NCBI GenBank assembly: GCA_028571685.1
Contig: CM053166.1
Coordinates: 60,598,111 to 60,662,110, forward strand
Origin: Heterohyrax brucei
Taxonomy: Eukaryota; Chordata; Mammalia; Hyracoidea; Procaviidae
DNA length: 64,000 nt
Direction: 5' to 3'
The position numbers and the translations under genes were made by a program. A model generated the notes under the pieces. That model was given only the letters and a program-made list of their open reading frames with translations. It was not told where the DNA came from and searched no databases. Shown here piece by piece: positions 32,075-45,017 of the stretch (position 1 is its first letter; every line of letters begins with the position of its first letter).

Positions 32075-35000
32075 CTTTTTTTATTGTGATTAACTGAAAG
32101 TTTCCAATCCAAGACAATTTTCCATATAAAACCCAGAGTACACGCCTGTCTGCAATTCTATCTGCTATCCTTGCCTTATGATAGCATACCTTTTTTTCAC
32201 TCTTTACTTTCAGTATCCACTCAACCAACACTTGTCCCCTCCTCTTCACTAAAAAGAAACCAGTAGGAAAGCCTCATATAAATATTAAACCATAAAGTAG
32301 ATGCACCACATGCATCACTCTGGGTCCCAAGTCCAGTCTGTAATTTGTCTCAAGTATTGACTTCAGTACTGGTGTCAGCTCTGGGCTAGCAGCAAGTCTA
32401 GGAACCATGTTCTCATGGGGCCCTGAAGGTTGGACCATCAAGTCTGGTCTTTTAACAAAGTTCTTGATCTGTACACCCCCTTTATTCATGTCACGTCAGA
32501 GACCCTACACTGTGCCCCTATCAGGGGTGTCTTTGGTGGTGGCCAGGCACCATCTAGTTCTTCTCATGCTCATGTAGTCTCTCAATCTCATGGGTCTTTT
32601 TGTCTCCTGGGCTCATTTTTCCTCATGTCTTTGATATTATCAGTTTTCATATGTTCTAGGTAGGTTGGCACCAACTGAAGTTTCTCAGATGTCAACTTTC
32701 TGGCTTTGAAGATTCCAGGCACCACTGACCAGTATGGGGTGATGAAGACTCTCTTAACAAAAGACTAGTTATGCCAAATGACCTCAGTGTCCCCTGATAA
32801 GATGATCCCCAGGCCTGTTTCCCTGCTACTCCATACCTTCAAATGTTGGGTTAAATTTAGAAAACTTTTTAGCTTATGAAGTAGTTCAGTTATGCTGACC
32901 TGCCTTCTACTGCATGCTGTCATTCCCTTCACTTAACCAAATTCCTATTGACTATTTAATCTGTAAGTAGCTCTCTACCTTTCTCTTCACCCTTGTAGCC
33001 ATCAAAGAATATTTTATTTTTTGCATGTGTCTTTTCTTAAGTCTTTATAATAGTGATCTCATACAGTATTTGTCCTTTTGCAGCGTGATGTCTTCCAGTT
33101 GAATACAGATTATGAGATGTTTCCTAAAATCATCATTATTCTTTATTATTGCCTAGTATTACCAGCCAAGTGCCATCGAGTCAGATCTGACTCATTGCCT
33201 AGTATTACATTGTGTATATGTACCATAGTTGGTTTCTCCATTCATCTGTTGATGGGCATTAGGTTGACTCCATCTTTTTGCTATTGTGGATAGTGCTGCA
33301 ATACATATTCAAGAGCATGAATCTGTTTGTGTGATAGCTCTTATTTCTGTAGTATATTTTCCAACCAGTGGGATTTCTGGATCATATGGTTTTTCTTTTT
33401 ATAACTTTTTTAAGAAAGTACCAAATTGCTTTCCAAAGAGGTTATACTATTTTGCATTCCCACCAACAGTGTAGAAGAGTTCCAGTCTCTCCAACTTTTG
33501 TTATTTCATGTTTCTTTGGTTAATGCCAACATTGTTAGAGTGAGATGGTATCTCATTGTAGTTTTGATTTGGATTTCTCTTATGGCTAATGACTGTGAGC
33601 ATTTCCTCATGTGTCTTTTGGCTGACTGGGTGTCCTCTTTGGTGAAGTGTCTGTCCATCTCTTTTGCTCATTGTTTTATTGGGCTATTTGTCTTTTTCTT
33701 GTTGAAATGTTGTAGTTCCTTGTAGATTATGAAAATTAAATGTCAATCAGATGTGTGATTGACAAGTATTTTTTCCCAGTCTGTAGACAGTGTCTTCACT
33801 CTTGATAAAGTCTTTGGATGAGCATAAGTGTTTTGTTTTTTAGTAATTCCTATTTACCTATTTTGTCTTTTGCTGTTCGTGAATTGTTGGTAATACTTTA
33901 TAGTCCGGTTAAACTGTGTACTAGGGTTTCTAGTGTTGTCCCTATTTTTTCTTCCACAATCTTTATCACTTTAAATTTGGTATTTAGATCTTTTATGCAT
34001 TTTGAGTTAGTTTTTGTGTAACATTTGAGATATGGGTCTTGTTTCAGTTATTTTACAGGTGGATATCCAAGTTTGCCAATGCCATTTGTTAAAGAGACTA
34101 TTTTTTCCCCAGTGTACAGCTTTTGGGCCTTTGTCAAATATCAGCTATCCACAAATGGATGGAGTTCTTAATCTATTTTTGTACCAGTACCAGGTTGTTT
34201 TTGACTACTGTGGCAATGAAATAGTTTCTAAGGTCAGGTAGTGTGAGGCTTTCCACTGTGTTCCTCTTCTTCAGAATGCTTTACTTATCCAGGATTTCTT
34301 CCCTTTCCAAATGAAGTTGGTGATTTGTCTCTCTATCTCATTAAAGAATGACTCTGGAATTTGTATTGGGATTGCATTGTATATGTAGATTGCCTTGGGT
34401 AGAATAGGCATTTTCACAACATTAAGCTTACCTATCCATGAGCTAGTTAGGTTACTCTACTCATGGAAGTCTCTTTTGGTTTCCCACAGTAGAGTCTTGT
34501 AATTTTCTCTGTATAGATCTCTTACATCTCTGGTTAGATTTATTCCTAGGTATTTTACCTTCTTGGGGACTGTTGTAAATGCTAATGATTTCCTCTTTGA
34601 TGGTCTCTTCATTGGCATAAAGGAATCCTAATGATTTATTTGTGTTTATCTTGTATCTTCATACTTTGCTGAACTCTTCTGCTAGTTCCAGTGGTCTCTT
34701 TATGGATTCTTCAGGGTTTTCTGTGTATGAGATCATATCATCTGCAAATAGACTTCTACCTCTTCTTTACGAATGTTGATGCCCTTTATTTCTTTATCTT
34801 GTCTGATTGCTCTGATTATAACCTCCAGTACAATGTTGAATAAAAGTATGGACAATGGGCATACTTTCCTGTTTCCAATTCTCAGCGGGAATTCTTTCAG
34901 TTTCTTTCCATTCAGGATGATGTTGGCTGTTGGCTTTGCATAGATACCCCTTATTACACTGAAGAATTTCCCTTGTGTTCCTATTTTGCTGTGAGTTTTT

Positions 35001-35322
35001 AACTTGAATGGGTGTTGTCAAAGCTAAATCAATTAATAAAATCAAGTGATTCTTATCTTTTGTTTTATTTATGTGGTTGACTACACTAATTGTTTCTCTG
35101 ATGGTGAACAAACCTTGCATCCCTGGTATGAATCATCCTTGGCAATGGTGAATTAATTTTTTGATATGTTGTTGAATTCTATTGGATAGGATTTTGTTGA
35201 GGAGTTTTGCATCTAGGTTCATGAGAGATGTTGGTCTGTAATTTTCCCTTTTTGTGCTATCATTATCCAGCTTTGGTATCAGGGCTATGCTGGCTTCATA
35301 GAATGACTTAGGAAGTGTAACA
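32075..35322 (-). mobile_element. 5'-truncated L1 LINE next to the previous L1
   Basis: The T-run at 32076-32082 marks the 3' end. The 3' UTR and ORF2 follow to a truncation in the RT domain near 35315-35322. Minus-strand remains include an intact FADD box (34737-34748), [18 protein letters not shown] and [20 protein letters not shown] at 35133-35375. ATTAATT at 32068-32074 and 35323-35329 is the likely target duplication. Stops and frameshifts throughout. Confidence 0.88.
33163..33193 (-). mobile_element. Ultra-short RTE/SINE tail insertion (31 bp), perfect TSD
   Basis: The insert reads CAGCCAAGTGCCATCGAGTC then AGATCTGACTC, that is, the TTGGC tail, GACGGCAC-type link and palindromic core, with nothing else. 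The perfect 15-bp duplication ATTGCCTAGTATTAC flanks it (33148-33162 and 33194-33208). The host L1 reads continuously without it. Confidence 0.93.
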
Positions 35323-35775
35323 ATTAATTTTAAGGAGACAATCAGGGATGTGCATAAAGCTTTAGCTACAGTCACACTTATTTTTCTAATTTTATTTTAA
35401 CAAAAATAACAAAAACAACCAAAATGACCCAAATTAAAGTTTTTCGTAAATAAATTACAGTAGACCCACATATTGGAATGCTAGGCAGCAGTGAGAAATG
35501 ATGATGTGAAGAATATGATAAGAATATATGCTGAATAGTTTTCATGTTATTAAATGAAAAAAGCAAGTAACAAAATAATATTTTCAGTATAATCATACTT
35601 TTGAATTATATGTGTGTATAATAAGGCTAGGATAATATGCACTGAAGTATTATCAGTTGTTATGTCAGAGATAGAAAAGGATTTACTTTCTTATTTTTGC
35701 TTAACACTATTTTCTACATGTATTACACTTGTATAACTTTTTTGCTTATTACAAAATGCTCATGGAATAAAATTT
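35323..35775 (+). mobile_element. Old L1 3' end, right part
   Basis: Continues 26336-26447: CAATCAGGGATGTGCATAAAGC, ACAACCAAAATGACCCAAAT, GGAATGCTAGGCAGCAGTG, TGAAAAAAGCAAGTAACAAAA, all typical of an old mammalian L1 3' UTR. Confidence 0.82.
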
Positions 35776-36645
35776 ATAAATACAAAGCACTTTTGTGCTT
35801 GCTTCTTGAACCAGGACATCATAATAATGAGAACTCGAATTCAAAATTCTGCATCTTTAAGAGCATTGCAAATTGACATCTGTCCCTGACAAAACACTTT
35901 TCTACTTGGGTCACCATGTGTCGGATCCGACTCGACGGCACTTGGCTTGGCACTTGGATTTACAGCATTGGAAAACTCACAGCATCCTGCAGCACAAGGA
36001 GGAAGATACATAATAAAGCCTTTCATCTCAGTGTATGAGTATACCTGTAAATCATTCAACAGACACGCATTAAGTATAAGCCTCAAAGTAGCAGATGCTT
36101 CAAACAAACAATAAAATTTGAGTGTGCCTGCACTATCTGCATCTTTGTTTCTCTGTGTAAACATGAATGTCTTGCTAAAATCTATTCTAGAGCCATCTCA
36201 CTGTTCATCCAACATGTATTTATTTTAGCACTGTGTATTATCGGCTGAACCTGGTACCATGATCCCAGAAAGTCAGATTGCCACTGGCTCCTCAGAATCA
36301 CAGATGCACAAGAATACTTCCAAGATAGTACAGGTTCTATATGCAATATCAAGAAAGCAAAAGACCTTAATCTTGCCTTGAGAAACTTGCTTCCTGGTTG
36401 AAAAAGAAAAAAAAAAAGATACACATATTTAATAACTAGGAAAAAAATGTCATTTATCCATTCTGACAACAAAATTTGCTTAGAACTTACTATGGATGAG
36501 CAGCTTACCATATAAGAGTAGAGAGGATATGTGATCTCATGAAAAAATATAACTAAAGGTCAATTAATACTAGTGTGGGATTTACAATTAATTGACAACA
36601 ACCAGTTACAGATTCTCTTATTCCTTCTCCACTCTCACTGCTTCA
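35776..36645. other. Unclassified DNA with one tail insertion
   Basis: No gene or repeat recognised apart from the micro-insertion at 35910-35951. Two minus-strand frames of 107-109 codons (35841-36164, 36182-36511) show no domain; the first reads through the micro-insertion, which argues against coding. Confidence 0.5.
35910..35951 (+). mobile_element. Ultra-short RTE/SINE tail insertion (42 bp)
   Basis: GTCACCATGTGTCGGATCC then GACTCGACGGCACTTGGC and TTGGC. ACTTGG on both sides (35904-35909, 35952-35957) may be the target duplication, though it overlaps the tail repeat. Confidence 0.75.
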
Positions 36646-36800
36646 CTTGACCTGGTTGTCCAGTGGTTAAGCATTCAGCTGCTAACCAGAAGGTCAGCAA
36701 TATTAATCCTTCAGCTGCTCCTTGGAAACCATATGGGGCAGGTCTACTCTGTCTTGTAGGGTTGTTGTGAATTGGAATTGACTGAACAACAATGTTTATT
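36646..36800 (+). mobile_element. AfroSINE, short form
   Basis: CTGGTTGTCCAGTGGTTAAGC, GCTAACCAGAAGGTCAGC, TCCTTGGAAACCATATGGGGC and the tail GAATTGGAATTGACTGAACAAC. Confidence 0.88.
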
Positions 36801-37721
36801 TGTTTATTTATGTAATAGTAAATCATATAGTGTAGGGAAAGGAGAGAGTAATCTCAGACCAACAAAATTTGCTTCAAAACTGGAAGGAACATAAAGAGGA
36901 CCTTGTTCAAATAAAAGTAGTATGACTTTTTAGAGGTTGAAACTAAATCCAGATGGATGCCTTATTAGTAGAAACAGCTCGTTGGAATGGTATTGGAAGG
37001 ATGAGTGGAATTTGGTGGATAAGAGAGCATTCTACCAGAGAAAAAGGCAAGTAGAGGCATATAAGGAGGCTTATGAAATAGTAACACTGGGTATTCGCCC
37101 AAAGTCCAAATGTAGAGAGAAGTGTTCTCTATTGATTCACAATATGCCCTACGCATCAAAGAACAAAGTTTTTGAGGATGTTATCTTTCCTCAAAATAGA
37201 GATGAAAATATATAAACATCCCCAAATAATTGCTCAGTTTTGTTCCTTGAAAAAAAATTTAAGCAATAAACTTAAAATAAGAAATTATCCAAAAAACATA
37301 GGCTGGAAAAAACTGCTGTAGTTTTTCCAGCTGTAGAGGTACTTATAAGATCATATTTTGAAGCAGAAATCAAAAGAACTGAGTATGAATTCTGCTCTAC
37401 CACTTACTGTAACACTAAATCCCCTTGGAGTTCTCACTCAGTCTTAGGATTCATTTTTCATCTTACAGTGGAATGATCATATTTTCTCTTTTAGCCAGGA
37501 TGAAGTAATAAGAATCAGATTTATACTGCTGCCTGAAACAACCACAGAGACAAAACAAAATATATAAAACAATAGTGTTTAAGTCACTGGAAATCAGATG
37601 GTGAAGGATAGTGATCCTGAGAGATGGAACAAAATGAGATGCAAACCTATAATTTCCCCCGCATACTATTTTGAGAGTTTCTAGTCTGCAATGGAAAAGA
37701 GGAAAAACTGGGTAGAGCCTG
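36801..37721. other. Unclassified DNA; possible MIR at 37340-37500
   Basis: ATGAATTCTGCTCTACCACTTAC near 37386 resembles the MIR core, but the rest is weak. The 92-residue frame at 36937-37215 has no recognisable domain. Confidence 0.4.
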
Positions 37722-37912
37722 GGGTTCTCTGGTTGCCCAGTGGTTAAGTGCTTTTCTGATAACCAGAAGGTCAGCAGTTTGAATCCACTAGCCACTCCAT
37801 GGGTGAAAGACATGACAGTCAGTGTCTGTAAAAATTGCAGCATTAGGGGAAGTTCTACTCTGTCCTGTAGGGTCACTGCGAGTTGAAATCGATTTGATTG
37901 CAAGATATTTTT
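37722..37912 (+). mobile_element. AfroSINE, long form
   Basis: GGTTGCCCAGTGGTTAAGTGC, AACCAGAAGGTCAGCAG, TTTGAATCCAC (B box), CATGACAGTCAGTGTCTG and the tail GCGAGTTGAAATCGATTTGATT. The 166-codon minus-strand frame over this region is an antisense accident. Confidence 0.9.
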
Positions 37913-38239
37913 GTTTGTCTGTTTTTGTTTGGTTGGTTTTGAGGTAGAGCCTGATAGTCTCACTGCGTTGAGGAAACAGAACTAAAAGTTTGGAGAGACC
38001 AATACAGTCAGATACCTGGAAAGAGTACCATAGAAGAGTAAGGTACACAGAGAAAGAGCCTCAAAGGCCTTATGTTCAAGTATTCCATATAACACTGATC
38101 ACAACACATGTGTGAATACACCACCTGAGGCCAGGCAAATAACTTTCTGAAATAATCAATGTGCCAGGCACTCACATTGGGGAAGGGATAGTGGTTATTC
38201 CCACCAGCTAGAATTGGAAAAGTCATAATTCATGGGGTA
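37913..38239. other. Unclassified non-coding DNA
   Basis: Nothing recognised between the SINE and the start of the ancient L1. Confidence 0.5.
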
Positions 38240-39913
38240 GAGTACTCAGGAGATCTTGCCTCAGTCATGGGGAATAATTTTCTCTAGAATGAACACTGTT
38301 CCAGATCTGCCTAACAAATCATAAGAGCAATAACTGAAATGTCTAAACTGTTCCCAAATAACTTCACTGCATACTCAAGCAAAGCTCAAATATACTTACA
38401 GGATAATCCAAAATCCACCATCCAACAAGTAAAATTCGAAAGGGATAGTATCAAATCAAAGATTCCAAGGCATGCAAAGAGGCAACAAAAGATGATTCAC
38501 AATGAAACTCATCAATCACCTATCACCAATATTAGAATTAGCAGGCAAAATTAAAATAGTTACAATTAACCATATTCCATTTGCTGAAAATGTTAAGTAA
38601 AAATACAAACAATATAAAGAAGACCCAAATAAAATTTCTAGATATGAAAATTACCATGTTGCATAGGAAAACATACACTGGATGGAATGAACAGAAGATT
38701 AGAAATGGCAGAAGTAAAGATTAGTGAACTTTAGGACACAGTCACAGAAACTATGCAAAATAAGAAAAAGAGGAAAAATAATTTTTTAAAAAGAAAGAAA
38801 GAAAAGGAAACCTGGAAAGGAGGGAGGAAGAGACAAAGAAAGGAGATGGAAAATAAAAGTGTATCATGATCTGTGGGGCAACTTCAAGAGGTCTAAGAGA
38901 TATGTGATTGAAATTCTCAAAGGAGAAAAAAAGGAGGAAGAGAAATACTTACTTGAAGAATAATACCTGAAGGTTTGGCAAATTTGATAAAAACTATAAA
39001 CCCGAGATCCAAGGTCAAAGAACCTCAAGCACAAGAAGCATAAAAAAAGCTATACCAATCTCTGTCATAATGAAACTTATCAAAACCAATGATAAAAAAG
39101 AACACTTTAAAAGCAGCAGGAGCCAAAAGCAGCAGGAAGAAGAAAAAAAAAACATATACAGAAGAACAAAGTTGAAGATAATGTTATGTTTCCTGTCAGA
39201 AATCATGTTAATCAGAAGAAAACAAGCTATCAACCTAGAATTCCACATTCAGTCAAAACTATCTCTTAAAAATGAAGGCAAAAGAAAGACTTTCTGAGAT
39301 TTAACAATACTGAAAGAATTTATTGCATGCAGACATGTGGTACAAGAGATAGCTAAGAGAGCCCTTTAACCAGAAGGGAATAGATATTAGAAGGAAATAT
39401 GTAGCTATATAAAGAAATGAAGAGCAGCAGAAATGTTAATTACATGGGTAAATTTATAAGAATGTTACTATTTATGTCTCTTGAAATAAATGACTGCTTA
39501 AACAACAAAAATGAACAAGTGAACAACATAAAATGAAGTTTATAATGTGTGTAAGTAAAATGTATAACAACTATAAAATAAAATCTAAGAGGAGAGAAAT
39601 AGAAATACACTCTTACAAGATTCTTACACTACATATAAAGTGGAATAAAATCACTTGAAGACAGATTGGGAGAAGTTAAAGATGTGTAGTATAAACCCTC
39701 AAACAATCATTAAAATAACAAAGAGTTATAGCTAACAAGCCAAAAAAGGATATAAAATAAAATTTCAAAACACTCATTTAATACAAAGGCAGCAGAGAAA
39801 AGAGGCAAAAGGGAACAAAAACAGATGGGAGAAATAAATAGAACACAAATAGCAAGACAGTAGATGTAAACAAAAGAATATCAAAATCACATTAAATATA
39901 AATGGTCTGGGTT

Positions 39914-40066
39914 TTGCTTGAGTAGGTACTAGGGGCATAAGTGTGCAGTCACGGAGGACAAGAGCAGATAGAGTTGCCTAGAGGCAGGTGATCGGGGTTT
40001 CATACGGCAAATTGACTTGGATTATCAACTTTCACCTAATCACAATAAAAAAAATTAAAAAATGTA
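39914..40066 (+). mobile_element. Younger L1 3' tail in the ancient L1
   Basis: Inserted text GGCAAATTGACTTGGATTATC and CTTTCACCTAATCACAATAAA, ending in an A-run, is the last 150 bp of the younger L1 family. Old L1 (ATAAATGGTCTGG) stops and resumes (GTAAATAATTT) around it. Confidence 0.85.
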
Positions 40067-41099
40067 AATAATTTAAAGAGCCGATTAAAAACAGATTATA
40101 CAATTGAAAAATGAAGCAAGACGAAGCTGCATGCTACCAACAAAAGCCAAGCCAAAAAAATGTACTTTAAATATTATTTAAAAAACTTAAAAATAAAAGG
40201 ATAATAAAAGACATACTGTGATAACATTAGTCAAAACAAGTTTTTAGTGGCTACAGTAATAATAAACAAAATAAATTTCAAGGAAGGAATATTACCAGGA
40301 ATAAAGAATGTCATTTCAAACAACCTTACTTATAAACATTCCACTCAGTGAGAGAGCCATTCAATAAGAGAACCAAAACGAACAAAATCTCCCTTTCAAA
40401 TGCATAAGGAATATTTGCCAAGATAGATCATATTCTAGGCCATATCATAAGTATAGATAAATTTAAGAGTATGGAAGTCATACATATCAGATTTTCTAAT
40501 TTTAATGGAAATGAATTAAAAATCAATAAGAGAAAAATATTTGGAAAATCCCAAAATATATGAAAATGAAATAATTATATATATGCCTAAATAACCACAG
40601 ATTAAAGACAATGTCAAAAGGAGAATCATAAACTATTTTACTGCTAAACAAAAATTAAATACAGTGTATCAGTTTGTGGGATGGTGCTGAAGTAGTACTT
40701 AGGGAAAAATCTACAACACTAAAAAGGCCTATATTAGGAAAAAGGTCTCAAATCAATGACTTCAGCTTTTCACATTAAAGAACCAGAAAAACAAGAGCAA
40801 ATTAAACTCCAAGAAAACAGAAGAAAGGAAATAAAGATCAAAACTGATAGCAACAAAATAGGGGGAAAATAAAACAACAGAAAAGAAATCAACGAAACCA
40901 AGACTTCATTCTTTGAAACAGACAACAAAACCGATAAATCTCTAGCCAGACTTCTCAGGAAGAGACAAGACACAGATTGCCAATACTGAGAACGAGAGAG
41001 GAGATATTACAGATCCTGCATATGTAAAAAGAGTAGTAAGGTAATAAATGCTACGAACAACTTTATGCTAATAAATTCGATAATTTAAATAAATGGACA

Positions 41100-44000
41100 T
41101 TTCCAATTTCTCCACAGCCTCTCTAGCATTTGTCATTTTGTGTCTTTTGGATAATGGCCAACTTTGTTGGGGTGAGATGACATCTCATCATAGTTTTGAT
41201 TTGAATTTCTTTAATAGCTAATTATTGTGAGCATTTCCACATGTGTCTTTTGGCTGCCTGGATATCTTCTTTAGAGAAGTGTCTGTCCATGTCCTTCATC
41301 CATCGCTTCAATGGATTATTCATCTTTTTCTTATTGATATTTTGTATTACCTTATGGATTATGAAGATCAGACACCAGTCTAACAGACAGTTATTAAATA
41401 TTTTTTCCCATTCTGTAGTTGGTGTTTTAATTCTTTTGATGAAGTCTTTGGATGAGCAAAAGTGTTTGATTTTTAGTAGTTCCTATTTATCTATTTTCTC
41501 TTCTGTTGAGCATGCTTTGTTTGTCAGATTTTGAAGTCTGTCTATATTGTGTATTAAAGCTTTCATTGTTGATCTTATTTTATCTTCAATGACCTTTATC
41601 ATTTTAGATTTTATACTTAGATTTTTTATCCAATTTGAGTTGGTTTTTGTATCAGTTGTGAGATATGGGTCTTGTTTCAATTTTTTTCTGATGAATATCC
41701 AATTTTGCTGGCACCATTTGTTAAAGAGACCATTTTTACTCCAGTTTAAAATCTTAGGGCCTTTGTGGAATATCAACTGTTCGTAGGAGGATGGTGACAT
41801 CTCTATGATCTCAACTCTGTTCCATTGGTCAATATGTCTCTTTTAGTACCAGTACTAGGCTGTTTTGACAACCGTGTAATAGGTTCTGAAGTCAGGTAAT
41901 GAGAGGCTTCCCAGTATGTTCTTCTTCTTCAGTAGTGCTTTACTTATCCGAAGTTTCTTCCTTTTCCCAACAAAGTTGGTGATTTGTTTCTCCATCTCAT
42001 TAAAAAATGTCAGTGGATCAAAACTACGATGAGATACCATCCACCCCCAACAAGATTGGCCATGATCCAAAAAACACAAAACAACAAATGCTAGGTAGGC
42101 TGTGGAGAAATTGGAACTCTCCTACACTGTTGGTGGGATTGCAAAATGGTGAAACCTCTTTGGAAAGCAAACTAGCACTTCCTTAAAATGCTGGAAATAT
42201 ATATACCATTTGGCACAGTAATCCCACTTCTGGAAATATATCCTGCAGAATCAAAGACATTCACATCAACTGATACGTGCACACAAATGTTTCTTACAGC
42301 ACAGTACACAACAGCAAAAAGATGGAATCAACCCAGATGCCTGACAACAGAGGAATGGATAGGTAAACTATGGAACATTATGAAACGATAAGGAACAATG
42401 ATGATTTTAGGAAACATCTCATAACCTGGTTTCAACTGGAGGACATTATGTTGAGTGAAAGTAGTCAGCGACAAAAGGACAAATATTGTATGAGATCCCT
42501 ACAATGAGAACTTGAAAACAGGCTCATTTGTAGAAGAAAAGACTCTTTGACAGCTGCAAGGGTGGGGAGGGAGGGAGGGAGAGAGTCAGATATAGATTAG
42601 ATAGTTGATGGAAGTTAGGTTGGGTGAAATCTGTGACAGCACATGTCAGAAAGAAGATCAATTTTAACTGGACTTTAATGTAACATGAATATTCCTCCCA
42701 GCTTATCCCAATATTGCAAGGACAGAGTAGCTGGGGCGGGAGACTGGGGGACCATGCTCTCAGGGGAAATCAAGGCCAACTGGCACAACTAGCATTCTGC
42801 TAAGAGAGTCTTCTGCACTCCAAACTGGTGAGTGGTATCTGGGGTCTTAAAAGCTGCCAAGCTGCCATCTGAGGTACACCAAAGTGTCCTAACTCAGCAG
42901 GAACGGATGATTACCAAGGACCAAAATGGCACAGGGGAAAGAGAACCCAGAAGACAGAGAGACTTTCGAGAGTGGGGGACTACACTGACATGTGATGGGA
43001 AGAACCAGATGGTACCTGGCCACCATAAGTGATAGCCGTGATGGGGCTCACAAAGTTGAGTCTCACTGGCAACAACACAAGAATGAAAAGGGGTACACCC
43101 TGAGATCTCCACTAAGAGGCCACAATTGTTGGTCCAGGGGCCTCGGAGTTCCCCTGGGAGCATGGCCCCTGGCCCTAATACTGCCCGTTTTCATAAATCA
43201 CAATGGGGGTCAATTCTTCAGACCGGAATGGATTGGACGTGGCGACACAAAGAGACCATATCGTGTGTGCACTTCATGGTTCTGTGCATCTATAGGTTGT
43301 CATCCTACTGACCTCTTACTGGAGGTGGGGGAGAGGGTGTAGAGGAGGGGATAGGAGATTGTTAGGAAGATATGACCTGCATAGAATGGAGAGGAAGAGT
43401 CTGCTGTCACTGGGCAGTGTGAGCAGTGGGAGTTGCACATAGGTGGGCATGCAAATTTATATGGGAATGTACATTTTCACTCAGTCATAATAATGAAAAA
43501 AAGTCATTGGAATTTGTATTGGGATTGCATTATATAAGTAGATTGCTTTGGTTAAAATAGACATTTTCATAATGTTGAGTCTTCCTATCCATGAGCAGGG
43601 TAGATTACTCCATTTACGTAAGTTTCTCTTAGTTTCTTGTAGTAAAGTCTTGTAGTTCTCTTTGTAAAGGTCTCTTATTTCTCTACTTAGATTTATTCCT
43701 AGGTATTTTATCTTCTTGGAGGCTATAGCAAATGGAATTGATTTAGTGATTTCTTTGTTAACAATCTCGTTGTTGGTATAAAGCAATCCTATTGATTTAC
43801 TTATGTTTATCTTGTATCCCAATACTTTGCTGAACTTCTCTATTAGTTCCAATAGTTTATTTATGGTTTTGTTTGGATTCTCTGTGTATACAAGAACTCT
43901 GCTAGACTGCTGGTGGGATTGCTCTTTGGAAAAGAATCTGGTGCTTCCTTAAAAAGCTAGAAATAGATATACCATTTGATCCTGTAATTCCACTGCTTGA

Positions 44001-44438
44001 AATTTATCCTTCAGAAACAAAGGTTGTCACATGAACAGACACATGTACCTGAATATTTGTTGCAGCACAGTCCACAATAGCAAAAAGATGAAACTAACCT
44101 CTATGACCATCAACAGGTGAGTGGATAAACAAACTGTGGTACCTATACTGAATGGAAAGCTGTGCTATGATAAAAAAGCAATGACAATTTTAGAAAATAT
44201 CTCATAACGTGGTATCATTTGGAGGAGATCATGCTGAGTGAAATCTATCAATGTCAAAAGGACAAATTTTGTGTAAGACCCCTGTTACAAGGACTTAAAA
44301 GGAGACTTATCCACGGAAGAAAATGACTGTGTTGGCTATAAGGGTGGGTGGGGACTGAGGGTTTATCATAGATGAGATAAGCGATAGATGTTAGAAATTT
44401 TATTCTTTTACTGTAACTAATAAAAAAATAAAATTAAA
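41100..44438 (+). mobile_element. Twin-primed (5'-inverted) L1 with a nested L1
   Basis: Flanked by the perfect 13-bp duplication AAATAAATGGACA (41087-41099 and 44439-44451). The left part (41100-42012 plus 43503-43890) is L1 ORF2 in reverse; the right part (43891-44438) is the L1 3' end forward with an A-rich tail. The reversed part ends in L1 text at GAGAAATTGGA and the forward part starts at the directly following GAACTCT, so the two were adjacent in the source RNA. This matches twin priming. The reversed part is itself cut by the L1 at 42013-43502. Confidence 0.9.
42013..43502 (+). mobile_element. 5'-truncated L1 nested in the inverted arm
   Basis: Forward L1 from the C-terminal ORF2 region (GATGAGATACCATCC...) through the whole 3' UTR to CACTCAGTCATAATAATG and an A-run. 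Host reverse L1 reads CTCATTAAAAAATGTCA before it and GTCATTGGAATTTG after it, leaving a short AGTCA/TGTCA duplication. Confidence 0.88.
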
Positions 44439-45017
44439 AAATAAATGGACAAATTCCTTGAAAGACATAAACAACCAAAGCATTCTCAAGATGTAGATAA
44501 CTTAAGTAGCCCTATATCCATTAAGAAAATTGAATTTTTAGTTAAAAAACATCCCACAAAGAAAATTCCAAGTTCTGATAGCTTCATTGATACATTCTAC
44601 CAAATCTATAAGGAAGAAATCATAACAATTTTACACAAACTCTTCCAGAAACTTGAAGAAGAGGGACTGGTTCTATGAGGCCAGCACCACCTTGTCACCA
44701 AAACCAGACACGTTACAAGAAAACTACAAACCAATATCCTTTATGAATGTAGATGTAAAAATTATAAAGAAAATTTTAGCAAGTAGAATTCAATAATACA
44801 TGAAGATTGTAATGTATCATGACCATTTGAGTTTTATCCCACAGATGCAGTTTGGGTTAAACACTTGAAAATCAATCAATGTTAGAAAAATTTAAAAAGT
44901 TCACTATATAAGCCATTTAAAAGAGAAAAAAACTGTGTGATTCTTTTAATACAGTATAGAGTCTTGCTAAAAACTCAGCCAAATAGGAACAGAAGAAGAC
45001 TTCCTCAGCCTGACGTA

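Noticed and set aside
37463..37963. Longest open frame in the window (166 codons, minus strand)
   Set aside because: It runs antisense through an AfroSINE and AT-rich DNA, shows no domain, and has no splice or promoter context. An accident of the SINE's antisense.
40145..40157. AGCCAAGCCAAA as a further tail-only insertion
   Set aside because: Too short, no convincing duplication, and the A-rich context makes chance likely.
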